Source: Deltaproteobacteria bacterium
GTDB taxonomy: Bacteria; Myxococcota; Myxococcia; Myxococcales; 40CM-4-68-19
Direction: 5' to 3'
NCBI GenBank assembly: GCA_005879315.1
Contig: VBLC01000034.1
Location: 62,001 to 126,000, forward strand
Length of the DNA stretch: 64,000 nucleotides
In this document: piece after piece, positions 11,044-23,064 of the stretch
How the letters are laid out: every line of letters begins with the position of its first letter
Position numbering within the stretch: the first letter of the stretch is position 1
Translations under genes and position numbers: made by a program
Notes under the pieces: generated by a model
Databases searched by the model: none
Seen by the model: only the letters and a program-made list of their open reading frames with translations
What the model was told of the DNA's origin: nothing

Positions 11044-11723
11044 AGATTGTCCAGGTGCCGGCGGGCCTCGCGGCCGGCCTCGCTGCGCGGGTCGGCCTCC
11101 TCGGCTTTCTCGAAGTAGTCTCGCGCAGCCGCCTTGTCGCCCTTGAGCTTCAGCGCGATGCCCTTGCCGAGCAGCGCGCCGGCGTGGCGCCGGTCCATCG
11201 TCAGCGCCTTGTCGAACTCGGCGACGGCTTTCTCCAGCTCTCCGTCGGCGAGCAGCTGCCGGCCCTTCTCGACGAGGTGGTCGGCGTTGGAGACGAACTC
11301 GACCTCGAGCACGGCCTTGCCCAGCACATGCGCGATCACCACCCGCAACGGGCCGAACCACCAGAAGCTCGCCACCTCTGCCGCGGCGACGGCCGCGATG
11401 GGCAGCTCGGCGACCTGCTTGCCGCGGAACTTGATGCGCACGCGAGTGTGCTGGCCTTTGGCCATCAAGTCGCGCGCCTGGGCGCTCACTCTATTGAAGG
11501 CCTCGTCCAGGCCGGCGGAAAGATCGACCGCCATCTTCCGCGCCGTCTCGCCCGCTTCCTTGGCGCGCGGCCCGGCCGCGTCAGCCAGCTCGCGGAGCTT
11601 GCGCGCGGCGCGGTCGGCGAGGTCGCTCCACTCGCCGCCGCCGTTTGTCTTCGGCGACGGACCCGGCGTGGGTCGCCTGACTCTCCGTCTGACTTTCTTG
11701 CGGTGGGGTTTCGCCTCGGGCAT
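11040..11723 (-). CDS. DUF4342-like domain protein with C-terminal TPR repeats
   Basis: The 227-residue protein starts with a very basic stretch (residues 5-17, KPHRKKVRRRVRR), followed by an amphipathic helical region. A segment of about 50 residues (TRVRIKFRGKQVAELPIAAV and following) resembles DUF4342, a short domain with a beta-hairpin and a hydrophobic helix found in proteins of unknown function. The last 75 residues form two TPR-like repeats (ELEKAVAEFDKALTMDRRHA; GDKAAARDYFEKAEEADPRS). A role in envelope or stress functions is only a guess. It is divergent from the cpaF-like gene with a 39-base gap. Confidence 0.6.
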   Translation of the reverse strand: MPEAKPHRKKVRRRVRRPTPGPSPKTNGGGEWSDLADRAARKLRELADAAGPRAKEAGETARKMAVDLSAGLDEAFNRVSAQARDLMAKGQHTRVRIKFRGKQVAELPIAAVAAAEVASFWWFGPLRVVIAHVLGKAVLEVEFVSNADHLVEKGRQLLADGELEKAVAEFDKALTMDRRHAGALLGKGIALKLKGDKAAARDYFEKAEEADPRSEAGREARRHLDNL

Positions 11724-11762
11724 GTCGGCCCTCCGGCCTGATACTATGCGCGCAGGGCCGCC

Positions 11763-13031
11763 ATGACGATGTTTTCCGAAAGCCTCCGCGCCTTCCTCAA
11801 GCCGGTGGCCGCCTTCCTCGACGATCCCGAGGTGAGCGAGATCCTCATCAACGGGCCGCGCGAGGTCTGGGTGGAGCGGCACGGCAAGCTGCAGCGCACC
11901 GAGGCGACCTTCAGCGAGGACGGCCTGCTCGCGGCGGCGCGCAACATGGCGCAGTACGTGGGGCGGCCCCTGACGGAGGAACGGCCGCGGCTCGACGCTC
12001 GCCTGCCCGACGGGAGCCGCATCCACGTCGTGCTCGCGCCGATCGCGCGGCGAGGGACGACGATCGCCATCCGCAAGTTCTTCCCCGATCGGCTGACGGC
12101 GGCGAAGCTCCTTACGATGGGCTCCTTGACGCCGAGGATGGCGCGGCTGCTCGAGGCGGCGGTCGGGCTGCGGCTCAACATCGTCGTCGCGGGCGGCACC
12201 GGTTCGGGGAAGACTTCGCTGCTCAATGTGCTCTCGCAGTTCATCGCTCCCGACGAGCGCATCCTCACCATCGAAGACTCTGCCGAGCTGCAGCTGCAGC
12301 AGCCACACCTGGTTCCCTTCGAGAGCCGGCCCGCCGACAAGATGGGCAAGGGCCAGGTGGACATCGGCGACCTGCTTCACTCGGCGCTGCGGATGCGGCC
12401 CGACCGCATCGTCGTCGGCGAAGTGCGCGGCGGCGAGGCCTTTCATCTCTTGCAGGCGATGAACACCGGCCACGGCGGAACGCTCACCACTGCGCACGCC
12501 AACACCCCGGTCGATACGCTGCGGCGGATCGAGTCGCTCTGCCTCTTGAGCGGAGTCGATCTCCCGCTGCGGGCGGTGCGCGCGCAGGTGGCGAGCGCGG
12601 TCCATCTGGTCGTCTGCTGCGAGCGGTTCGCCGACGGGTCGCGCAAGATCACCCACGTCACGGAAGTGCTGCCGCTCGACGAGCAGGGCGAGTATCGCGC
12701 GCAGGACCTGGTGCGCTTCGAGCAGAGCGGCAAGGCCGACGACGGCCGGCTGCGCGGGCGATTCGTCTTCACCGGAGCGACGCCTTCGTGGTCCGGGCGG
12801 CTCGCCGGCAATGGATATGGCGACATCGCGTTCGAGGCCGGGAGTGAAGAAGCCGACACGCCGGGGCCGCAACGCAAGATCGACGTCGCGCCGCTGCCCT
12901 CCGTCCAGCTCGACCCTGAGCTGCAGCGCGAAGTGGACGAGCGGCTGCCGAACGAGAGCACGCTCATCACCCGCAATCCGCTCACCAGCCGCGACGAGGA
13001 CACCCAGCCCGGCAAGCGCAGAAGGAGCTGA
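11763..13031 (+). CDS. CpaF/TadA-type secretion ATPase, orphan
   Basis: The 422-residue protein is a type II/IV secretion superfamily ATPase of the CpaF class, the cytoplasmic motor of Tad/Flp pilus systems. Walker A GGTGSGKT is at residues 144-151, Walker B RIVVGE ends at Glu220, and the His box TGHGGTLTTAHA spans 236-247. About 100 residues after the ATPase core are not typical of CpaF and end in a charged tail (QPGKRRRS). No tadB, tadC, secretin or prepilin peptidase genes are adjacent; TadE/TadG-like genes occur at 37-41.7 kb. It is coupled to the next gene by a one-base TGATG overlap. Confidence 0.9.
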   Translation: MTMFSESLRAFLKPVAAFLDDPEVSEILINGPREVWVERHGKLQRTEATFSEDGLLAAARNMAQYVGRPLTEERPRLDARLPDGSRIHVVLAPIARRGTTIAIRKFFPDRLTAAKLLTMGSLTPRMARLLEAAVGLRLNIVVAGGTGSGKTSLLNVLSQFIAPDERILTIEDSAELQLQQPHLVPFESRPADKMGKGQVDIGDLLHSALRMRPDRIVVGEVRGGEAFHLLQAMNTGHGGTLTTAHANTPVDTLRRIESLCLLSGVDLPLRAVRAQVASAVHLVVCCERFADGSRKITHVTEVLPLDEQGEYRAQDLVRFEQSGKADDGRLRGRFVFTGATPSWSGRLAGNGYGDIAFEAGSEEADTPGPQRKIDVAPLPSVQLDPELQREVDERLPNESTLITRNPLTSRDEDTQPGKRRRS

Positions 13032-13762
13032 TGCCCGTCCACCGCGAGCGCGTCGATCCGGTCCGCGACGAGGAGCATCTGGGGCTCGTCCACCGGCGCT
13101 GGCTCCTGCCCGACGACGTGCAGCGGCCGGTCTCGCTGCAGCAGGCGGGGCGGCTGTGGCGCGGGCTGCTCGAGCTGGCGGTGCTCGACGCGGGCCAGGA
13201 AGCGCTGGTGCGCAGGCTGCGGCCGGGGGGCGCGGCCGAGGAGCTCGAGATGCCGGCGGCCGCGAGCAGCGGAGCGCTCCTCGGCGGATCGGGCGCGGCG
13301 AATCTGGTGACGCAGGTGACCTGGACCGACGACGAAGAGCGCCGCGATCCCTACGCGCTCGAGGGCGAGCCCGACCCGCCCGGCTACCGCGATTACACGC
13401 TCTACGCCATCGATGCCGCGGCCTGGCTGCTCTTGCCCATCGTCCCACTGGCCCGGCTGTGCGCCGCTTGCGGCAGGCGGGCGGCGCTGGAGCTGCCGCG
13501 CTTCGGCGATGGCGCCATCCTCGATCTCTCGCTCGTGTGCTCCTGCGGCGCCGCCTTCGATCTCGGCCGCGACAAGGCCGAGCTGAAGGGCGGAGCGGTC
13601 TTCCTCCTCGAAGAGCTCGCCTGCCGCGCAGCGCTCTCCATCGAGCTGCCGCGCGCGCCACAGAGCGAGGAGCTGCCCGACGCGCAGCTTGCGCAGCTCC
13701 TGCGCGAGGCCTTCGGCGGAACGGACGAGCTGGCCGACGACGCCGTCGCGCCCGCGGAGTGA
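13031..13762 (+). CDS. zinc-ribbon-like protein coupled to cpaF-like gene
   Basis: I do not recognise a family for this 243-residue protein. It has four cysteines arranged as a possible zinc ribbon: Cys144 and Cys147 (LCAACGRR), then Cys170 and Cys172 (VCSCGAAF). A hydrophobic segment precedes it (AAWLLLPIVPLARL). The N-terminal 120 residues are charged and Pro-rich. Its start ATG overlaps the stop of the CpaF-type ATPase gene by one base, so it is probably made in step with that ATPase and could be a partner or regulator. It converges on atpC, with a one-base gap between the stops. Confidence 0.6.
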   Translation: MPVHRERVDPVRDEEHLGLVHRRWLLPDDVQRPVSLQQAGRLWRGLLELAVLDAGQEALVRRLRPGGAAEELEMPAAASSGALLGGSGAANLVTQVTWTDDEERRDPYALEGEPDPPGYRDYTLYAIDAAAWLLLPIVPLARLCAACGRRAALELPRFGDGAILDLSLVCSCGAAFDLGRDKAELKGGAVFLLEELACRAALSIELPRAPQSEELPDAQLAQLLREAFGGTDELADDAVAPAE

Positions 13763-13763
13763 C

Positions 13764-14164
13764 TCAGAACCGGCGCGTCGCGACGAGCGCGCGCGCAGCG
13801 GCCCGTTCGACGTGCGCCCGCACGGCCTCGTACTCGGGGTCTTCCGGCCGCATCGACTGCAACTTCTTCTGCCGCTCGGCCAGCTCCTTTTCCGCCCGCG
13901 CCGGATCGAGCTCCTCGGCGCGCACCGCTTCCTCGACCAGCACGCGGACCTGGTCCTCGCTCACCTCCGCGAAGCCCTCCCCGACCGCGTAGCGCTGCTC
14001 ATTTCCGCCCTGCACCAGCGTCAGCTGGCCGGCAGCCAGCGCGGCGATGAGCGGCGTATGGCCCGGCCGCACGCCGAAGCTGCCCTCCACGCCGGGCAGC
14101 CGGACCTCATCGGCCTCGACCGTGAGCACCCGCCGCTCAGGGGTGACGATCTCCACCTTGAGCA

Positions 14165-14165
<1 letters not shown>
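13764..14165 (-). CDS. atpC: ATP synthase F1 subunit epsilon
   Basis: The 133-residue protein has the epsilon N-terminal beta-sandwich (MLKVEIVTPERRVLTVEADE, then LPGVEGSFGVRPGHTPLIAAL) and the C-terminal helical hairpin used for self-inhibition. It is part of the central stalk with gamma and can regulate ATP hydrolysis. It is the last gene of the F1 operon; its ATG overlaps the atpD stop by one base (TGATG). Confidence 0.95.
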
Positions 14166-18051
<3,886 letters not shown>

Positions 18052-18079
18052 GTCTGGTAAAGCTCCTTTGCGGTAGCGG

Positions 18080-18628
18080 CTAGAGCGGCGCTCGCTTCAA
18101 TTCCTCGCGCATGCGCTCGAGCTGCGTGCGCAGGCTGCCGTCGAAGAGGGTGGCCCCGACCTGCGTGACCACGCCGCCGATGATCGAGGGATCGGTTCGG
18201 GAGTCGAGAAGGATGGTGCGTCCGGTCATGCGCGCGATGGCCTCGCGCAGCCGCTCCAGCTCGTCCTTGCTCAGCGGCGCGGCGGCGGTGACGGTGGCGC
18301 GAACGCGGCTTTCCTGTTGGTCGACCATCGATCGATAGGCGCGGACGATGCCAGTGAGGTCGCCGGCGCGCTGTCGATCGACGAGCAGCCGGAGGAAGCT
18401 GACCACCATGGGCGAGAGCGACAGGCCCTTGGCGAGCGCGTTGACCGCGGCGTGGCGCTGCTCCTGGCTGTAGCCGGGATTCTTGAGGACGGCGCCCGCC
18501 TCGGGGCTCTGGTCGAGCGCACGCACGACTGCCTCCAGCTCGTCGCCATACAGCTCGTGGCGCGCCTCTTCGAGGCCGAGCGAGAAAAGCGCGCGGGCGT
18601 ACCGTCGTGCGACGCTGGAGGCGATCAC
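18080..18628 (-). CDS. atpH: ATP synthase F1 subunit delta
   Basis: The 182-residue protein has the delta/OSCP pattern: an N-terminal six-helix domain beginning [18 protein letters not shown] and a C-terminal domain ending [21 protein letters not shown]-type sequence. It connects the alpha subunits to the b stalk. Translation starts at GTG 18628, with a GGGAG element 10-11 bases upstream. It is the first gene of the F1 operon, whose putative promoter lies at 18659-18687. Confidence 0.94.
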   Translation of the reverse strand: MIASSVARRYARALFSLGLEEARHELYGDELEAVVRALDQSPEAGAVLKNPGYSQEQRHAAVNALAKGLSLSPMVVSFLRLLVDRQRAGDLTGIVRAYRSMVDQQESRVRATVTAAAPLSKDELERLREAIARMTGRTILLDSRTDPSIIGGVVTQVGATLFDGSLRTQLERMREELKRAPL

Positions 18629-18658
18629 CGCAGCAACACTCCCTTGAAAAGACGCGGC

Positions 18659-18687
18659 TTCCTAGCACGCGGGGTGTAATGGGTCAA
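18659..18687 (-). promoter_or_regulatory. putative sigma-70 promoter of the F1 operon (atpHAGDC)
   Basis: On the minus strand TTGACC (18687-18682) is followed by 17 bases and TAGGAA (18664-18659), with TGC directly before the -10 box. The -35 box, the spacer length and the last bases of the spacer (GCGTGC) are the same as in the F0 operon promoter at 2724-2752. This could give matched expression of the two unlinked operons. Motif match only. Confidence 0.5.
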
Positions 18688-18735
18688 TGCAGTGCGCCGC
18701 CTGCGGCGTCTCGCTTCGCACCCTAGATTCGCGGC

Positions 18736-19173
18736 ATGAAAGTCATCATCCAGGGCAAGCAGATGCGCCTCAGCCCCGGGCTGAAGCGCTACGCCGAGGA
18801 GCACGTCGTGCAGCCGCTCCGCCGCTTCTACGACAACGAAGCGGCCGAGCTGCGCGTCGAAGTAGGCAAGGTCAACGGCAACCGCGGCGAAGCGAAGGAA
18901 TGCCATCTCACGTTCCATATGCCGGGGGCGAAGACCATCCAGATCGAGCAGACGCTCCCCGACGTGTTCGGCTGCCTCGATGTGGCCGGCGACCGGCTGA
19001 CGCGGACCGCGCGGAAGGCGCTCGATCGGATGCGCTGGCCCAAGGGACGCCGCAAGTACCGGCCCCTCGGAACGGTCGCCGCGGAGGGCGGCGTGCCCTC
19101 GGGCATGCTCGAGGACCTGCCCAACGGACCCTCGTTGGAGAAGATCTCCCGGCGCGTCCGGCGCAAGCGGTAG
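18736..19173 (+). CDS. HPF/RaiA-like ribosome-associated protein
   Basis: The 145-residue protein matches the hibernation-promoting factor fold: MKVIIQGKQMRLSPGLKRYAEE at the start, then a beta-sheet region, and LPDVFGCLDVAGDRLTRTARKAL as the second helix. HPF proteins bind the small ribosomal subunit at the mRNA/tRNA sites in stationary phase. About 45 residues follow that do not look like the long-HPF dimerisation domain; they end in a basic tail (KISRRVRRKR). It is divergent from the F1 operon and 117 bases upstream of hsp20. Confidence 0.75.
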   Translation: MKVIIQGKQMRLSPGLKRYAEEHVVQPLRRFYDNEAAELRVEVGKVNGNRGEAKECHLTFHMPGAKTIQIEQTLPDVFGCLDVAGDRLTRTARKALDRMRWPKGRRKYRPLGTVAAEGGVPSGMLEDLPNGPSLEKISRRVRRKR

Positions 19174-19188
19174 AGAGACGCACTCCCC

Positions 19189-19216
19189 TTGACGGCGGCG
19201 CGGGCTGTCTTACCTT
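19189..19216 (+). promoter_or_regulatory. putative promoter of hsp20
   Basis: TTGACG (19189-19194) is followed by 16 bases and TACCTT (19211-19216), about 75 bases before the hsp20 ATG. The transcript leader would contain a hairpin at 19230-19252 (GGGA and GGCC arms around AAGC). No CIRCE element is visible. Motif match only. Confidence 0.4.
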
Positions 19217-19290
19217 GGCCCGCGTCGAAGGGACGGCCAAGCGGCCGATCCCACAGAGGGTTTTTGCAATCCAACAAGAGGAGGAAAATC

Positions 19291-19776
19291 ATGGCCATCG
19301 TTCGTAACGACCCGTTCCGGGACCTGCTCACGCTCCAGGATCAGCTCTTCCGCACTTTCGATTCCGCCTATCGCGGCCGTCAGCAGGAAGAGCAGACCAT
19401 GACCGCCACCTGGTCGCCGCTGGTGGACATCTACGAGGACGCCGACGGCATCACCCTCAAGGCCGAGCTGCCGGAGGTGGACGCCAAGGACGTCGAGATC
19501 CTCGTCGAAGGCAACACGCTCACCCTCCGGGGCGAGCGCAAGCTGGAGAAGAGCGAAGAGCGCAACAACTATCACCGCATCGAGCGCGTCTACGGCACCT
19601 TCAGCCGCAGCTTCACCCTGCCCAGCACGGTGGACCTCGAGCACATCACCGCCGAGAGCAAGGACGGCGTCCTGAAGGTCTTCCTGCCCAAGAAGGCGGA
19701 GACCAAGCCGCGGCAGATCAAGGTGCAGGTCGACACGGCGCGCGCCTCGCAGTCGGCGCCGGTCAGCAAGCAGTAA
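19291..19776 (+). CDS. Hsp20 family small heat-shock protein
   Basis: The 161-residue protein has a complete alpha-crystallin domain from about residue 44 (WSPLVDIYEDADGITLKAEL) to 140, including GTFSRSFTLPSTVD and KDGVLKVFLPKK. The IXI-like C-terminal tail is weak (RQIKVQV). It binds unfolding proteins without ATP and keeps them refoldable. ATG 19291 has an excellent ribosome binding site (GAGGAGG, seven bases upstream). The gene stands alone, with HPF upstream and a hairpin terminator downstream. Confidence 0.95.
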   Translation: MAIVRNDPFRDLLTLQDQLFRTFDSAYRGRQQEEQTMTATWSPLVDIYEDADGITLKAELPEVDAKDVEILVEGNTLTLRGERKLEKSEERNNYHRIERVYGTFSRSFTLPSTVDLEHITAESKDGVLKVFLPKKAETKPRQIKVQVDTARASQSAPVSKQ

Positions 19777-19790
19777 GCAAGGCGGCTTCG

Positions 19791-19846
19791 GGGCTTCGGC
19801 CCTCAGCTTTCAGGCGCATCGCCTGAGGTCTGAGGGTCCGAGGCCC
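19791..19846. terminator. long inverted repeat between hsp20 and bactofilin genes
   Basis: An inner stem TCAGGCG/CGCCTGA with loop CAT (19810-19826) is extended by CCTCAG/CTGAGG (19801-19806 with 19830-19835) and by an outer imperfect arm (19791-19800 with 19836-19846). It sits between two convergent stop codons and probably acts as a bidirectional terminator, though no T-run follows. Half of it is shared with a second copy at 46980-47003. Confidence 0.55.
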
Positions 19847-20274
19847 TATCTTTTCATCGGCGCAGAGTGAGAAGCGCCGGTCGTATCCATCTTGCAGGTG
19901 CCCTCGAAAAAGACTCCGCGCTCGATGACGACCGTGGCGGTGGTGATGGTGCCGCGCACCTTGGCGGGCGCCTTCAGCTCGATCGACTTGGTGGCCTTGG
20001 CGTCGCCGCTGTAGTCGCCCAGGCAGACGAGCGTGCCGACCTGAACGTTCGCCTTCACCTCGGCCCCTTCGCCGATGATCAGCGTATCGGTCGAGACGAT
20101 CTCGCCGCTGAACTTCCCGTCGATACGGACGGTGCCCTCGAAAAGCAGCTTGCCCTCGAACTGGCTGCCCTTGCCGAGCAGCGCGTTCAATTCAGGGCCG
20201 CGCGAGGGCGTGGGGAGCTGGGAGAGGTTGGTGGGCGGCGGCGGGGAAATGGGGGTGGTCGTTGTCTGGGCCAT
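19846..20274 (-). CDS. bactofilin
   Basis: The 142-residue protein has a Pro/Thr-rich N-terminal tail (about residues 1-30) and a bactofilin core of short right-handed beta-helix rungs, with repeating patterns such as FEGTVRIDGKFSGEIVSTDT and LIIGEGAEVKANVQVGTLVC. Bactofilins polymerise without nucleotide and serve as scaffolds at poles or cell wall; in Myxococcus they also position ParABS. ATG 20274 (MAQTTTTPIS) is preferred over an upstream in-frame start. It is 37 bases downstream of the OPT transporter gene, which begins the same-strand run parA-parB-OPT-bactofilin. Confidence 0.9.
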   Translation of the reverse strand: MAQTTTTPISPPPPTNLSQLPTPSRGPELNALLGKGSQFEGKLLFEGTVRIDGKFSGEIVSTDTLIIGEGAEVKANVQVGTLVCLGDYSGDAKATKSIELKAPAKVRGTITTATVVIERGVFFEGTCKMDTTGASHSAPMKR

Positions 20275-20311
20275 GTCGGCCTGTTCTAACAGATCGCGCG
20301 GCGGACGCATT

Positions 20312-22108
20312 TCACTTGAAGGCGACGGCAGCGAGGATCAAGAGGACGAGCGCCTCCCCGGTGATGAATCCGGAGGCGAGCGGAGTGTTGTAGACCGTCT
20401 CGGTCCTCGGGCTGAGCCGGCTCCAGAGCGCGGAAGCAACGCCGCCGATCACCATCGGGACCACGGCAAAGCCGGGGATGAGCATCCCCAGGCCGACGGC
20501 GGTGGGCGAGGGGATGAAGCGCCCGAACTTCGCGTTGCCCTCGAGCAGGGTGAGCACCACGCCGACGACGAGGGCGATGAGCAGGGCGTACAGCGCGCTC
20601 GCCGGCAGCGCGCCGAAGCCTTTGGCGAGCAGCTCGGCGAATCCCGCCCACTTGACGCTGATGGGCGAGGAGAGACCCCCCTGCCCGCCCACTCCGTACT
20701 TGTCGCGCACCATGGGGTAGGCGATCGCGACGGCGAGCGCGCCGACCGGCACGCCGATCAGCTGCAGGATGGTCAGGTTGCGGTTGGTGGAGCCGACGAT
20801 CTTCCCCGCCCGATAGTCCTGCATCAGGTGCTCGCCGTTGGCGGCCACTGCGCCGCTCATCCCCGATCCGATCATGTTGATGGGCACGTGCCCCGGCGCG
20901 AGCACGGCGAAGACCGCCTGCATGACGTTGGCCATGGCGCTGATCGGGGCCCAGTTGGTCTCTCCCAGGACCCGGATGCCGACCAGCATGAGGACGAGCG
21001 AGAGCCCCACCGAGACAAAGGAGAGCCAGAGGGGAAATCCGAGCGAGATCTTCTGCACCGCCGCCAGCGTGATGGCGCAGGCGATCGCGCCCCACAGCAC
21101 CCACTTGATGGGGAAGTCGCCGGTCTGATCGACGTCCTTGCTGCTCAGGCCGCGGAAGGTCTTGGCGATCACCTTCCACTTCAAGACGAGCGCGGCGAGG
21201 CCCCCCGCGACCATCAACCCCGTGGCCGGCCACATGATCCACCGCTGCAGGACGAGATTGAAGGTCAGCGCCGGCACGAGCCCGGCGCGGAACAACGGCT
21301 CGGGCGCAACGATCCAGGCGAGGGTCATCCCCAGCCCCATCGAGAGCGTGACGCGCATGCCGATGAGAAGGCCGGCGCCGAGCGAGAGCACGCCGAGCTC
21401 GCTGCCGATGCGCAGCGCATCGGCATTCTTGGTGATGAAGTTGAAGGCGATGGTCTCGGGAATCCACCCGAACGTCTGCCGTGCGAGCGTGAAGAAGGCG
21501 CTGAGGGCGCCGCCGATCCCCAGCGCGGCCACACGCGGGCCGGCCTGCTTGGGCCCTTCGTCGAGGACGAGCAGCGTCTCGCCCGCCGCCGTACCGTCGG
21601 CGAAGGTGAGGTTTTCCTGGTCGATGTAGTGCTTGCGCAGAGGCACCGCGAGCAGCACGCCGAGCAGCCCGGAGGGCGCGAGCCAGGCGAAGATCTGCGG
21701 GCTGCTCAGATGCAGATCGAGGATCCCGCGCTGGTTGAGCATGTCGATGGCGGCGAGGACCACCGCCATGAAGCCGACGCCGCTGCCGGCGGCGGTGCCG
21801 GCGGTCTGCACCAGGTTGTTCTCCCAGCGCGTCCCGCGTACGCCGGTGACCAGGCCCATCAGCGAGATGGCGATGAAGCCGAGGAAGGCGCTCACCACCG
21901 AGATGTTCGGGCCGTAACCGACCTTGAGGACGACGACGGGCTCAGCCGCGCCCATCAGCGCCGCCACGACGATCGCGACCGCGACTGCGCGCGCGGTCAG
22001 CTCCCGCCGTCGCGGCGCGGGCGCAGCGGCCTTGGACGGCTTTGCCGGCTGGTGTGAGCGCTGCCCGGGAGCGGGCGCCTCCAGCGCGCCGGCGTCTTCG
22101 GTCGCCAT
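20312..22108 (-). CDS. OPT family oligopeptide/metal transporter
   Basis: The 598-residue protein has roughly 14-16 membrane helices and a Pro/Ala-rich cytoplasmic N-terminus of about 38 residues. Conserved-looking family segments include ENNLVQTAGTAAGSG, TFADGTAAGETL and the central GSGMSGAVAANGEHLMQDYR. OPT proteins import peptides or metal chelates using the proton gradient; the substrate cannot be predicted. Only two bases separate the parB stop from its ATG, so it may be expressed from the parAB operon. Confidence 0.85.
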   Translation of the reverse strand: MATEDAGALEAPAPGQRSHQPAKPSKAAAPAPRRRELTARAVAVAIVVAALMGAAEPVVVLKVGYGPNISVVSAFLGFIAISLMGLVTGVRGTRWENNLVQTAGTAAGSGVGFMAVVLAAIDMLNQRGILDLHLSSPQIFAWLAPSGLLGVLLAVPLRKHYIDQENLTFADGTAAGETLLVLDEGPKQAGPRVAALGIGGALSAFFTLARQTFGWIPETIAFNFITKNADALRIGSELGVLSLGAGLLIGMRVTLSMGLGMTLAWIVAPEPLFRAGLVPALTFNLVLQRWIMWPATGLMVAGGLAALVLKWKVIAKTFRGLSSKDVDQTGDFPIKWVLWGAIACAITLAAVQKISLGFPLWLSFVSVGLSLVLMLVGIRVLGETNWAPISAMANVMQAVFAVLAPGHVPINMIGSGMSGAVAANGEHLMQDYRAGKIVGSTNRNLTILQLIGVPVGALAVAIAYPMVRDKYGVGGQGGLSSPISVKWAGFAELLAKGFGALPASALYALLIALVVGVVLTLLEGNAKFGRFIPSPTAVGLGMLIPGFAVVPMVIGGVASALWSRLSPRTETVYNTPLASGFITGEALVLLILAAVAFK

Positions 22109-22110
22109 CG

Positions 22111-23004
22111 TCAGCCCAGAATGCCGGCGAGAATGCGGTCCAGCTCGGAGAGGCTGCCGTAGCGGATCTCGAGCGCGCCCCGGCCGCCCTTGTCCTTCAA
22201 CTGCACCCTCGCACCGAGCTTGCGCTGCAGCTTTTCCACCAGGTGCCTCACCTGCGCGCTCTGCTGCCCCTTGCGCTTCGGCCCGGCCAGCCGATGGCCC
22301 TTGAGCCGCTGCACCAGCGCCTCGACCGCGCGGACGGAAAGGTTCTCGGAGATGACCTTCTCGGCCGCCTTCCTCAAGGTGGCCTCCTCGGGAATGGCGA
22401 GCAGCGCGCGCGCGTGGCCCATGCTCAGATCGCCGCGGACGATGGCCTCCTTGATCGCCTCTGGCAAGCGCAACAGGCGCAGGGTGTTGGTCACCGTCGA
22501 GCGGTCCTTCCCGACGCGGGCGGCCAGCTCCTCCTGGGTGAGGCCGTGCTCCTCGATCAGGCGCTTGAAGGCTTCCGCCTCCTCGATGGGGTTGAGGTCC
22601 TCGCGCTGGATGTTCTCGATCAGGGCGACCTCGAAGGCCTCCTTGTCGGTCATCTCGCGGATCATCGCGGGCACTTCGCGCAGGCCCGCCTTCTGGGCCG
22701 CCCGCCAGCGGCGTTCCCCGGCGACGATGGCATAGCCGCTGCCGCTCTTGCGGACGATGAGGGGCAGGAGCACGCCCTTGCTGCGGATCGACTCGGCCAG
22801 CTCCTCGAGATGGCGCTCGTCGAGATGGCGGCGCGGCTGTCCGCGCTGGGCGACGATCTCCTCGATGGGCAGGTGGAGAACGCCTTTGCGCTCGGCGGGC
22901 GTGGCGCCGGGGATCAGCGCTCCCAGGCCTTTGCCCAGGGCGGGCCGCTTCAGCTGCGCTTTCGCTTCGATGGGGTGCTCCTTTCTACTCAGGGCGAAGA
23001 GCAC
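22111..23004 (-). CDS. parB: chromosome partitioning protein ParB
   Basis: The protein contains the ParB N-terminal CTPase domain (GERRWRAAQKAG, then ALIENIQREDLNPIEEAEAF), the HTH that reads parS (TQEELAARVGKDRSTVTNTL) and a C-terminal dimerisation domain. The N-terminal LKRPALGKGLGALIP is a family hallmark that recruits ParA. The start is uncertain: GTG 23004 is chosen, but TTG 23034 and even ATC 22971, which has a strong AAAGGAG six bases upstream, are possible. Cognate parS-like sites occur at 24002-24017 and 27317-27332. Confidence 0.95.
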   Translation of the reverse strand: MLFALSRKEHPIEAKAQLKRPALGKGLGALIPGATPAERKGVLHLPIEEIVAQRGQPRRHLDERHLEELAESIRSKGVLLPLIVRKSGSGYAIVAGERRWRAAQKAGLREVPAMIREMTDKEAFEVALIENIQREDLNPIEEAEAFKRLIEEHGLTQEELAARVGKDRSTVTNTLRLLRLPEAIKEAIVRGDLSMGHARALLAIPEEATLRKAAEKVISENLSVRAVEALVQRLKGHRLAGPKRKGQQSAQVRHLVEKLQRKLGARVQLKDKGGRGALEIRYGSLSELDRILAGILG

Positions 23005-23064
23005 GTCTGACAACCTCGACCTGCAACTCCACAAGCGTAGCCCCTGAGCCGCCTGCGGCCGGGG

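Noticed and set aside
20884-20893. GCACGTGC as a third parS site
   Set aside because: Only the central CACGTG matches; the GTT/AAC arms of parS are missing.
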